DNA from: Clostridia bacterium
GTDB taxonomy: Bacteria > Bacillota > Clostridia > Christensenellales > DTU072
Direction of reading: 5' to 3'
DNA: 23,648 nt
Assembly (NCBI GenBank): GCA_028701415.1
Contig: JAQVQU010000015.1
Span: 1-23,648 of the forward strand
Position 1 is the stretch's first letter; each line of letters begins with the position of its first letter. Shown piece by piece: positions 8,147 through 15,085 of this stretch. Below the pieces are notes generated by a model. It saw nothing but the letters and a program-made list of their open reading frames with translations. It ran no database searches and was not told the origin of the DNA. Both the position numbers and the translations under genes were made by a program.

Positions 8147-8192
8147 CTTGTAAACTTTATTGAGATAATAATTTCTCATACACTATTACAAG
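8147..8192 (+). terminator. Weak stem-loop after the YhhN gene
   Basis: CTTGTAA (8147-8153) pairs with TTACAAG (8186-8192), and inside it TGAGA (8161-8165) pairs with TCTCA (8174-8178). It lies 21 bases after the stop codon. The T tract behind it is broken, so terminator function is uncertain. Confidence 0.3.
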
Positions 8193-8248
8193 TTCTTATT
8201 TAATAGTATTTTTAGAATCAAGGTTTTTCAAAAATGGGGTTTAATGTT

Positions 8249-8284
8249 TTGGAGAAATAGACAACTTACCTGTATAATAGGTAA
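8249..8284 (+). promoter_or_regulatory. Putative tcdA promoter with dyad over the -10 box
   Basis: TATAAT is at 8273-8278, with a poor -35 candidate TTGGAG at 8249-8254 (spacer 18). The -10 box is framed by a perfect inverted repeat, TTACCT (8266-8271) and AGGTAA (8279-8284), which could be an operator or chance. Confidence 0.45.
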
Positions 8285-8300
8285 TAAAATGAGGTGAAAT

Positions 8301-9002
8301 ATGGATCTGTCTAGAAGTGAAATGTTATTAGGAAAGGATGGTATTGCCCGACTTAAAGATTGTAGAGTAGCCGTTTTTGGAATTGGTGGAGTGGGAAGCT
8401 TTGCCGTTGAAGCCCTTGCCCGAACAGGGATAGGACACATTGATTTATTCGATCCAGATGTTATTTCTCCTTCTAACATAAACCGCCAACTAGTTGCTCT
8501 TTCCGATAATATCGGAAAATATAAAGTAACAGTTGCAAGGGAGAGAATACATAAAATAAATCCTGAGTGCATAGTATCTGAACACAAAGTTTTTTATGGC
8601 CCAGAGAACTCTTCTGAATATCGTCTTTCAAACTATGATTATATAATAGATGCAATAGATACAGTTACTTCAAAGTTAGAGCTTATTTCTAAAGCAAAAG
8701 CAGTAATGGTTCCAATAATATCAAGTATGGGTACCGGAAATAAATTAAATCCTCAGATGTTAGAAATCGCAAATATTACAAAAACATCTGTCTGCCCGTT
8801 ATCAAGAGTAATGAGAAAAGAACTCAAAAATTTAGGAATAACCAATTTAAAAGTTGTTTATAGTAAAGAAGATCCGAAAAAAGTAGATTTCCTAAAAGAT
8901 GAAAAAAGTGGAAAAATTATTCCTGGAAGTGTCTCTTTCGTTCCCTCAGTCGCAGGCCTTCTACTCGCAGCAGAAGTAATTAAGGATTTATCGAAAGTTT
9001 AA
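8301..9002 (+). CDS. tcdA: tRNA threonylcarbamoyladenosine dehydratase
   Basis: This E1-like (ThiF/MoeB) adenylating enzyme makes the cyclic form of t6A at position 37 of ANN-decoding tRNAs in an ATP-dependent step. The nucleotide-binding GIGGVGS (27-33) is followed by an acidic LFDPD strand (49-53) and the NRQ motif (61-63). The family's SSMGTGNKLNP and TSVCPLSR segments and the closing SFVPSVAGLLLA helix are present. These TcdA-specific stretches separate it from ThiF, MoeB and HesA. At 233 aa it is slightly shorter than E. coli TcdA. GAGGTG just before the ATG is the ribosome site. It is followed after 26 bases by the HAD phosphatase, probably in one transcript. Confidence 0.88.
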   Translation: MDLSRSEMLLGKDGIARLKDCRVAVFGIGGVGSFAVEALARTGIGHIDLFDPDVISPSNINRQLVALSDNIGKYKVTVARERIHKINPECIVSEHKVFYGPENSSEYRLSNYDYIIDAIDTVTSKLELISKAKAVMVPIISSMGTGNKLNPQMLEIANITKTSVCPLSRVMRKELKNLGITNLKVVYSKEDPKKVDFLKDEKSGKIIPGSVSFVPSVAGLLLAAEVIKDLSKV

Positions 9003-9028
9003 TCTTGAATTAATTAACTAGGAGAATT

Positions 9029-9679
9029 ATGAAAAATACTATTCTATTTGATTTAGATGGAACACTTGTGAATACATTTGATGACCTTGCAGACGCCACG
9101 AATTATGCGATGGAAATGACTGGGAATCCAATAGTCCCAGACCACAAAATGCGTAAATTCATTGGTGATGGAGTAGTAAGTTTAGTAGGGTGTGCTCTTG
9201 GTGACAATAATCAAACAGATAGAAAGCTTGCTGGAAGCTATTTCATTGATTACTATCTTTCTCATCTCACATATAAAACCCGACCTTATGAAGGGATCGA
9301 AGAGCTTATTAACAAACTCAAGCAAGAAGGATACAAACTAGGCGTTGTAACAAACAAAAGACACTCTGCTGCAGTTATGATTATTGATTATTTCTTCCCT
9401 GATAAATTTCACTATGTTATTGGAGAAAATAAGATTATTCCCAGAAAACCCGCTCCCGACATGGTATTAATTGCTCTAAAAGAGCTAAAGGCTAGGAAAG
9501 AGGATTGCATCTTCATTGGGGATAGTGAAATAGATTTTAAAACCTATATTGGAGCAGAAATTACGGGTATTACCTGTTTATATGGATTTTGTCCTGAGAA
9601 TGAGCTATTGTCTTTAAACCCCGAAAATTTTGTTCATTCAGCAAAAGAACTCTACGATATGATTAAATCTCTTTCTTAA
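9029..9679 (+). CDS. HAD-family phosphatase, phosphoglycolate phosphatase-like
   Basis: All four HAD motifs are present: DLDGT with nucleophile D8 and general acid D10, T108 in VVTNK, K140 in RKPAPD, and the GDSEIDF acidic pair D165/D169. A helical cap between motifs I and II (about 15-80) marks subfamily IA, the class of phosphoglycolate phosphatase (Gph), pyrophosphatase PpaX and beta-phosphoglucomutase. Length 216 aa is normal. Substrate is not predictable; repair of 2-phosphoglycolate or general phosphatase work is most likely. The start has an AGGAG site 6-7 bases upstream. Its terminator seems to be 310 bases further on, beyond the decayed aroC copy. Confidence 0.85.
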   Translation: MKNTILFDLDGTLVNTFDDLADATNYAMEMTGNPIVPDHKMRKFIGDGVVSLVGCALGDNNQTDRKLAGSYFIDYYLSHLTYKTRPYEGIEELINKLKQEGYKLGVVTNKRHSAAVMIIDYFFPDKFHYVIGENKIIPRKPAPDMVLIALKELKARKEDCIFIGDSEIDFKTYIGAEITGITCLYGFCPENELLSLNPENFVHSAKELYDMIKSLS

Positions 9680-9682
9680 AAA

Positions 9683-9756
9683 TTTTGACTAAATAAGTCT
9701 ATATAAGTTCCCTTTGGGCAATAAAATTTAATTATCGACATTCGGATAAGCACAAG
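9683..9756 (+). pseudogene. Decayed copy of the 5' end of the aroC-like gene
   Basis: This segment aligns with 99-174 of the window, the start of the aroC-like gene. TTTTGACT is shared at the left edge (9683-9690 and 99-106). The block 9731-9756 matches 149-174 at 23 of 26 bases, including the end ATTCGGA-AAGCACAAG. The start ATG has become ATA and a GAA codon has become TAA, so it cannot encode a product. The copy keeps the CAA (Gln) codon found in place of the catalytic His. Similarity begins four bases after the HAD gene stop and fades after 9757. It includes none of the aroC promoter. Confidence 0.75.
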
Positions 9757-9843
9757 CCATTGATTTTATATTGCAGTTTTTAAGTTTCACTAAATATTCA
9801 ATTAACAGCCCTAGCATTTTCATATTGAGTTGCTAATATATAG

Positions 9844-9938
9844 TTAACCTAAGTGATACAATTTTATCCCCCATACATAAAGGTATCACAAGGCACCACT
9901 TGCTGGTTAAAATGAAAGCTTACTGAGTAAGTTAACCA
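9844..9938 (+). ncRNA. Candidate structured RNA: nested and competing inverted repeats
   Basis: TTAACC (9844-9849) and GGTTAA (9905-9910) enclose a perfect 7-bp pair, GTGATAC (9853-9859) and GTATCAC (9883-9889). The same GGTTAA arm, as TGGTTAA (9904-9910), can instead pair with TTAACCA (9932-9938), enclosing the small hairpin CTTAC-TGA-GTAAG (9919-9931). The two pairings exclude each other. A strong terminator lies 49 bases downstream on the same strand and no + gene follows, so this is either a structured 3' UTR of the HAD gene, an independent small RNA, or relics of a small mobile element. Confidence 0.25.
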
Positions 9939-9986
9939 AAAACCACATTTTAATAAAATTTCTCAATCCCTCCTCCACAAATAAAC

Positions 9987-10018
9987 AGAAGAGCACGCAA
10001 GTGGGCTCTTCTTTTTTT
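9987..10018 (+). terminator. Strong intrinsic terminator with GNRA loop
   Basis: AGAAGAGC (9987-9994) pairs with GCTCTTCT (10005-10012). The inner CAC-GCAA-GTG gives a GCAA tetraloop, and seven T follow (10012-10018). It ends + strand transcription from the HAD gene or from the structured segment, ahead of the convergent histidine kinase gene. Confidence 0.9.
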
Positions 10019-10098
10019 ATATCTCTTCTGATGTATTACAATACCTAGACTAATCCTTTCTACCTTAAAAATAATTGATTAAAAAACTATTAAAAAAA

Positions 10099-11625
10099 TT
10101 AACCTTCAATACTTTCTGGAAAATCATTTTCAAAATCCATTGTGTCTGGATCAAGCTTTGGAAGTTCGATATAAAACGTACTCCCCTGTCCCTTCGATGT
10201 AATAACTCCGTACACCCCCCCTGGGTGCATATTCATAACAGACTTAACAATAGAAAGACCTAGCCCAGTTCCTACAACCGCTCTTTTATGTGACTTATCC
10301 GATTTATAGTATCTGTCCCATATATGAGGAAGTATATCAACATCTACCCCTTCCCCATTGTCTGTCACCTCTATACGAATGTTTATCCCGTTAGTAATCT
10401 GTTTAACAAGAACTAATCTGTCCTCTCCCGAATAATTAACGGCGTTATTAATAAGGTTATAAATCACTTGAATAATCTTCATTTCATCAGCATAAACAAA
10501 AGCTTTGTCTTCATGTATCCATTCAAGAGTAAATCCTTGGGCCATTAACAATTTACCATGCCTAATAAGCATTTCATCCAGTACTTTTACTAAATCGAAT
10601 GCCTTAAGTCTTAATTTTGTCCCACCATCTTGAAAACCAGAAAGATCTAACATGTCATTAACTAAACCGGCGAGTCTTGTTGCTTCATCAATTACTACTT
10701 GGAGGTTTTCGGGATTTGCCTCAGAAGGAATATCTTTCATCATTTCGCTGTAGCCTTTTATTAGTGCAAGAGGGGTCCTTAAATCATGTGAAACATTGGC
10801 AACCAACTCTCGTCTATATCCTTCCAATTTATTAAGTTCAAGTGAAGCATAATTCAAAGTGTCTTTTAACTCCTCAATTTCTAAATACCCCCTTTTTAAG
10901 GAAGAAAAATCGACATCGCCCTTAGGTATGTCCTTAGAGGCTTCATTAAGTGCAATAATTGGAGAAGCAATAGTCCTTGAAAGCATGACTGTTGCAAATA
11001 ATGATAAGATTAAGAAAGCAAAAGATACGGTTGCAAGTTGATAAGCAAGAGTTCTCCTTGAAGTGGGAACGGGAGTAATCGCCCCTTCAGCGATAATAAT
11101 ATATTGAACGTTATTAGAATCTTTTACAATTTTTGCATAGGTATAAGAACTTCTAGGAGTGGAATCTTGTGGGGGAACATTCCCAGAATATTCCCCAGAG
11201 GAATAATTAGTATCGGGAAATCTGCCTTCAGTCTCTTCAGAGTATTCCATCTCTGCATCTGAACGAGCTAGATCAAAGTATTCATTAATAGCCCGAGTAT
11301 GCATTTCGCATCCAGTCCAGAGATGTTCATCTGCTATTCTTGTAAAACTCGTAGTTTCCGCCACAATTATACATATATCTTCGGTATGTGCAATTCTATT
11401 TACAAGGGCAGGAATCTCTGTTTGAGAATCAATGTTATCAGCAATTACACCGACATTTAACCGAACTGTTCTTTTTTCTGTGGCTTGGTAAAATGTATCC
11501 AAAAACAAAAACTCTATAGCCCAATTAAAAACGAGGAGAACTACTGTAAAGAGTAGTATCACCCAAAAAATCTTTCCAGATACAGAAAGCTGTCTTTTTT
11601 GAATGGTATCTTCCTTATCCTTCAA
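10099..11625 (-). CDS. Sensor histidine kinase (CssS/PhoR-type)
   Basis: This is a 508-aa membrane histidine kinase. It has TM1 at about 19-41, an extracytoplasmic loop (about 42-195), TM2 at about 197-216, HAMP at about 217-268 and a HisKA box with phospho-acceptor H280 in VSHDLRTPL. The ATPase domain shows N390-N393 (N box), DNGEG (422-426) and GTGLGLS (452-458). The sensor loop has an acidic, Ser/Pro/Tyr-rich stretch (about 122-160) that looks disordered. The start is a TTG inside the end of the response-regulator gene (11-base overlap, TTGAAGGATAA), so translation is probably coupled. With htrA two genes upstream, a role in sensing envelope or secretion stress, as for CssS of Bacillus subtilis, is the best guess. 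The signal is unknown. Confidence 0.92.
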   Translation of the reverse strand: MKDKEDTIQKRQLSVSGKIFWVILLFTVVLLVFNWAIEFLFLDTFYQATEKRTVRLNVGVIADNIDSQTEIPALVNRIAHTEDICIIVAETTSFTRIADEHLWTGCEMHTRAINEYFDLARSDAEMEYSEETEGRFPDTNYSSGEYSGNVPPQDSTPRSSYTYAKIVKDSNNVQYIIIAEGAITPVPTSRRTLAYQLATVSFAFLILSLFATVMLSRTIASPIIALNEASKDIPKGDVDFSSLKRGYLEIEELKDTLNYASLELNKLEGYRRELVANVSHDLRTPLALIKGYSEMMKDIPSEANPENLQVVIDEATRLAGLVNDMLDLSGFQDGGTKLRLKAFDLVKVLDEMLIRHGKLLMAQGFTLEWIHEDKAFVYADEMKIIQVIYNLINNAVNYSGEDRLVLVKQITNGINIRIEVTDNGEGVDVDILPHIWDRYYKSDKSHKRAVVGTGLGLSIVKSVMNMHPGGVYGVITSKGQGSTFYIELPKLDPDTMDFENDFPESIEG

Positions 11626-12283
11626 AGCGATATCCTACTCCCCTGACTGTTACAATCATTTCGTAGCATTCACCCAAACTTTTCCGCAACAGTTTAATAT
11701 GGGTATCGAGAGTACGGTCGTCTCCGTAAAAATCATACCCCCAAACCTCGCTGAGAAGCTTCTCACGAGTAAGCGCGATACCTTTATTTCTTACTAAAAA
11801 AGAAAGTAAGTCATATTCTTTGGGAGACAAATCAATTCTTTCCCCTGCAATATATACGATGTGGGCAGAGAAATCTATTTTTAATTTTCCTAATTCAAAA
11901 ACCTCTTTTTGAATTCCCCCGGATGTTGATCTTTGCATAACTGCTTTTATCCTCAACATCAATTCCTTGGGAGAAAATGGCTTGATCATATAATCATCAA
12001 TGCCAATTTCAAAAGCGTTAATCTTATCATAAGTTTCCGTTCTTGCAGAGAGCATAATGATGGGAACAGTAGAAAACTTTCGGATTTCTCTTACGGCAGA
12101 GAATCCATCTAATTCGGGCATCATTACATCCATAATAACGATGTCGAAACTTCCCTCTCTGACTTTATCAATAGCTTGAAAACCATCAGCGGCCTCAGCG
12201 GTAGTAAAGCCTTCCAAATTACAGTATTTTGCTACAATTTCCCTAATTTTTGATTCATCGTCAACTATTAAAACCTTATACAT
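11615..12283 (-). CDS. Response regulator, OmpR/PhoB family
   Basis: The receiver domain (1-115) has D8/D9, phospho-acceptor D52 in VIMDVMMP, S79 and K101 in IKPFSPKE. A winged-helix DNA-binding domain (about 128-222) ends in the typical TVRGVGYRFEG. At 222 aa it is the standard OmpR size. AGGAGG sits a few bases before the ATG. It lies 53 bases after htrA and overlaps the kinase gene by 11 bases, so all three are most likely one operon. It probably regulates htrA and its own operon; the direct repeat upstream of htrA is a candidate site. Confidence 0.93.
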   Translation of the reverse strand: MYKVLIVDDESKIREIVAKYCNLEGFTTAEAADGFQAIDKVREGSFDIVIMDVMMPELDGFSAVREIRKFSTVPIIMLSARTETYDKINAFEIGIDDYMIKPFSPKELMLRIKAVMQRSTSGGIQKEVFELGKLKIDFSAHIVYIAGERIDLSPKEYDLLSFLVRNKGIALTREKLLSEVWGYDFYGDDRTLDTHIKLLRKSLGECYEMIVTVRGVGYRFEG

Positions 12284-12336
12284 TTTTCCCTCCTAAAATG
12301 TACCGGCTGCTTCCGGCGATTTATTATGGAAAGAGA

Positions 12337-13527
12337 TTAGCTATCGCAGTATCTCTTTTGAACTAGAGTTAGTTTCCCAGTGTATTCGATGTTATCTCGT
12401 ATGTATATAACATCAAGAGTATCTCCAACTATGTATTGATTTAAGACTTTATTCCAAGACTCCCTAGTTAGTACAGTCTGACCAGCAACGGATTTGATGT
12501 AATCGGAAGATATAAAGCTTCCCTTCCCAGTATTATCTCTTGCTACGTATAACCCGACCCAAGGTCTAGTCGGGGATACCTTTATTACTTCGTTGAATTC
12601 AACAATGTTTGTATCCACTCTACCCGTAACATAGCTTTGTTCTATTAGTTGTGTAGCAACTTCTAAACAATTATTTGCGGGAATTGCATATCCCACGTTT
12701 TCAATGTTTTCACCCGTTCCTTTTGCGTTTACAACACCTACTAGAACTCCATATAAGTTAAATAGTCCTCCTCCTGAATTTCCAGGATTCACGCTAGCTG
12801 TAGTTTGAAGTAGATTCATTTCTATTCCATCTACAATTACAGGCTTATTTATTCCAGAAATAATTCCTTCGGATATTATAGAATCGTCACTGTTTAGGGG
12901 ATATCCTAGCAACACAACTTCATCGGCCATATGCACTGCTGAGGTATCAGCTATAACTGCCATAACGTTCGATGTGTCCACCCCGATATTTAATACTGCT
13001 ATATCAGTAAGAGCATCTCCTTTAAAAGTTTGCACAGTATACTCCGAACCATTGCTAAGTGTAACGGTTATACTTGTGGCCCCTTCTACTACGTGGTAAT
13101 TAGTTAAAATGTCTCCAGTTGAACTGATAACGATACCACTTCCTACACCACTACAAGTCTGTATTCCCCCAAGGCTTTCAGTTTTTATCGAGCCTGTTGA
13201 TATTTTTACAATAGACGAGGATACGGTGCTATATACCTCTGCCTTGGACATCCTCTGCCCTACTACACCCATGGGAGTTCCATATTCGTTAGGATCAGTT
13301 AATATAACTGTTGTTTCACTTTGTATCTGAGCCCTGTCAAAAGCAATCTTTGCTCCGAGAAACCCTGCTCCCACCATTCCGCCAACTACAATAACCATTA
13401 TTACAACGATAGCGTATATAGGCAAACGAGGTTTGACTGGGATAACCCTGCTGGGAATTCTTGATCTCGCCTCATATGTTAATTTTTGGGCATTTCCGTA
13501 TGTATATTTTCTTTTTTTATCGTACAA
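12337..13527 (-). CDS. htrA: HtrA/DegP-type membrane-anchored serine protease
   Basis: This is a 396-aa trypsin-like protease with a basic cytoplasmic N-terminus (1-35), one membrane anchor (about 36-58) and an outside protease domain. The triad is H145 (TNYHVV), D175 (LTDIAVL) and S251 (NPGNSGGG). The C-terminal region (about 318-392) keeps the second half of a PDZ domain (VAGQTVLTRESWNKVL, then GDTLDVIYIRD), but the first half is short and lacks the usual carboxylate-binding G-L-G-type loop. It should degrade or refold misfolded exported proteins. It starts with TTG at 13527 behind a GGAAG site; the nearby ATG and GTG are in frames that close at once. It is first in the operon with the two-component system. 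Confidence 0.9.
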   Translation of the reverse strand: MYDKKRKYTYGNAQKLTYEARSRIPSRVIPVKPRLPIYAIVVIMVIVVGGMVGAGFLGAKIAFDRAQIQSETTVILTDPNEYGTPMGVVGQRMSKAEVYSTVSSSIVKISTGSIKTESLGGIQTCSGVGSGIVISSTGDILTNYHVVEGATSITVTLSNGSEYTVQTFKGDALTDIAVLNIGVDTSNVMAVIADTSAVHMADEVVLLGYPLNSDDSIISEGIISGINKPVIVDGIEMNLLQTTASVNPGNSGGGLFNLYGVLVGVVNAKGTGENIENVGYAIPANNCLEVATQLIEQSYVTGRVDTNIVEFNEVIKVSPTRPWVGLYVARDNTGKGSFISSDYIKSVAGQTVLTRESWNKVLNQYIVGDTLDVIYIRDNIEYTGKLTLVQKRYCDS

Positions 13528-13561
13528 TTTTCACTTCCATATAATATAATTCTTTATTTAT

Positions 13562-13567
13562 ATTATA
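13562..13567 (-). promoter_or_regulatory. Putative -10 box of the htrA operon
   Basis: TATAAT reads on the - strand at 13567-13562, placing transcription start near 13555 and leaving about 28 bases of leader. No good -35 box is found at 16-18 bases; that region lies inside the proximal copy of the direct repeat. A weak -35 overlapped by a repeat would suit an activator-dependent promoter. Confidence 0.45.
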
Positions 13568-13577
13568 ATAAATGTAT

Positions 13578-13680
13578 GAATTTGGATTGAACAAGAAGTG
13601 ATATTTATATATCTTTTTAATTTCTTGGTTTCTTTAACGAATTTAGATTCAACGACAAGTAATATTAATTTATCCTTTTA
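13578..13680. repeat. Imperfect 42-bp direct repeat upstream of htrA
   Basis: The copies at 13578-13619 and 13639-13680 match at 34 of 42 positions without gaps and start 61 bases apart. Both begin GAATTT-GATT-AAC. The proximal copy covers the -35 region of the htrA promoter and the distal one runs into the ppa stop codon. The arrangement fits tandem regulator sites or a local duplication. Confidence 0.75.
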
Positions 13681-14223
13681 CCTTCCTGGAGAAGAGGGAA
13701 GAAACTTTTTCCTGTAAGCTGCCATATTATCGATAATAGTTTGCCTAGCAACCTCTGCATTTTCTACCTTCACAACTGCGGTTTCTTTTCCTTCAAGAGT
13801 TTTGTAAATAGTAAAGAAATGGCATATTTCTTCCATTATGTGCTTTGGAAGTTCAGATACATCAGTATAATCACTCCAACTGGGTTCTTTGAAGGGAATT
13901 GCAATTATTTTACAATCATTATAACCATCATCTAGCATAGTAATCATGCCTATTGGATAACATCTGCAAAGGGCCAAAGGTCTGATGCTCTCGCTCGAAA
14001 GAACTAAAACGTCTAAAGGATCATTGTCATCCGCATATGTTCTTGGAATAAAACCATAATTTGCGGGGTAGTGTGTTGATGTGTAAAGGACTCTGTCCAA
14101 AATAAGAAGGCCAGACTGCTTATCAAGTTCATACTTGTTTTTGCTCCCTTTAGAAATCTCAATAACTGCAAGAAAGTCATCGGGTGTAATCCTATCAGCG
14201 CTTACATCATGCCAAATTGTCAT
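13678..14223 (-). CDS. ppa: Inorganic pyrophosphatase, family I
   Basis: A soluble cytoplasmic enzyme that hydrolyses pyrophosphate to phosphate with Mg2+. The family I signature is DDNDPLDVLV, with metal-binding D66, D68 and D71. EISKGSKNKYE (22-32) supplies active-site Lys and Glu, YPANYGFIPRT (52-62) the conserved Tyr and Arg, and MLDDGYNDCKIIAIP a further metal-binding Asp. HFF-IYK-LEGK near the C-terminus is also typical. Length 181 aa is normal. GGAG is correctly spaced before the ATG. It lies 202 bases after the last V-ATPase gene, in the same direction, but has its own promoter. Confidence 0.95.
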   Translation of the reverse strand: MTIWHDVSADRITPDDFLAVIEISKGSKNKYELDKQSGLLILDRVLYTSTHYPANYGFIPRTYADDNDPLDVLVLSSESIRPLALCRCYPIGMITMLDDGYNDCKIIAIPFKEPSWSDYTDVSELPKHIMEEICHFFTIYKTLEGKETAVVKVENAEVARQTIIDNMAAYRKKFLPSSPGR

Positions 14224-14238
14224 TTTCTTCTCCTTATT

Positions 14239-14251
14239 GCGCTACGAGCGC
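14239..14251 (-). promoter_or_regulatory. GC-rich leader hairpin before ppa
   Basis: A perfect 5-bp stem, GCGCT/AGCGC, with a 3-base loop lies just upstream of the ppa ribosome site in otherwise AT-rich sequence. It falls inside the predicted leader. It may affect mRNA stability or translation; no T tract follows. Confidence 0.3.
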
Positions 14252-14263
14252 GTAATTAAATAT

Positions 14264-14292
14264 ATTATATATGTCTAAGATACAGTTTGCAA
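14264..14292 (-). promoter_or_regulatory. Promoter of ppa
   Basis: On the - strand TTGCAA (14292-14287) and TATAAT (14269-14264) are 17 bases apart. Transcription should begin near 14257, about 35 bases before the ppa ATG. Confidence 0.7.
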
Positions 14293-14425
14293 TATCAACA
14301 ATATTATGCCGGGTATAGGAAACCTCGATTTATTCTTTTCAAGTTGTTTAAAATCTAGTAAGGAAAAAACTTTTTCCTCAATTAATCATGCATATAATGC
14401 AAAAATGCTAATAAAAGACTAAAAC

Positions 14426-15073
14426 TTATCCCCTTAGTTTTTCTGCTGTGGCTTCAATCATATCTTTTACTTTCATTAGTCTCGTTATGTTTCCCCGTTC
14501 ATTCTCATCAAGCTTCATAGTGATGTATTTTATAGTCTCTTTTAGTTGAGGAATCATTACGTACTCTAGAGCATTTACCCTTCTGCGATTTTTTTCGATT
14601 TCATCAGCCAGCATATTACAGGTTTTTTCAACCTCAGCAAGTTTAACTAGTTTTACTAAAACATTGCTTAAATTACTTATGCTCATATCTAATTCACTAC
14701 TTACACTTGCAAAAGAATAAGGGTACAGTTCTTTTTGCTCAGTCGGTATTATTGAAATAACTGGAACGGGAACGCTCATTACATTTTTGGTAGATATATC
14801 TAAATCAACAGAAAATCCTGGCATAGAAACCGCCTCTTCCATGGTCTGTGGAGAGGTTACTGCACTTGCAAGAAGAAAAGACTTCATAACAGAGGAAACT
14901 TCCTTTTCCATCTCTTCTCTCAATCTTTTATTTTCTTTAATGTAAAGCATAAACTGTCTAATAGTTTCATCCGCTTTATCTTTTAAAAGCTTATGTCCCC
15001 TGACTGCAGTCTTCAGACGGGTTTTTAATCGTCTAAGCTCCATTCTAGTTGGATTTACATTAATTCTTGTCAT
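14426..15073 (-). CDS. ntpD: V-type ATPase subunit D (central stalk)
   Basis: The N-terminus NPTRMELRRLKTRLKTAVRG with a following LLKDKADE is the family hallmark. It forms one strand of the long coiled coil that, with the C-terminal helix (about 165-215, including EYVMIP), makes the rotor axle inside the A3B3 head. Length 215 aa is normal. An AAGGAAG site precedes the ATG. It begins 12 bases after subunit B and is the last V-ATPase gene of the operon. No clear terminator is visible behind it. Confidence 0.93.
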   Translation of the reverse strand: MTRINVNPTRMELRRLKTRLKTAVRGHKLLKDKADETIRQFMLYIKENKRLREEMEKEVSSVMKSFLLASAVTSPQTMEEAVSMPGFSVDLDISTKNVMSVPVPVISIIPTEQKELYPYSFASVSSELDMSISNLSNVLVKLVKLAEVEKTCNMLADEIEKNRRRVNALEYVMIPQLKETIKYITMKLDENERGNITRLMKVKDMIEATAEKLRG

Positions 15074-15085
15074 TGTGACTTCCTT

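Noticed and set aside
9760..9843. Short - strand frame (about 31 codons) overlapping the decayed aroC copy
   Set aside because: It has no ribosome site and no recognisable family, and it runs into sequence explained by the aroC remnant on the other strand.
14358..14378. AGGAAAAA/TTTTTCCT stem-loop between subunit D and ppa as V-ATPase terminator
   Set aside because: The stem has its G-C pairs outside and A-T inside, and no T tract follows on the - strand, so it does not fit an intrinsic terminator.
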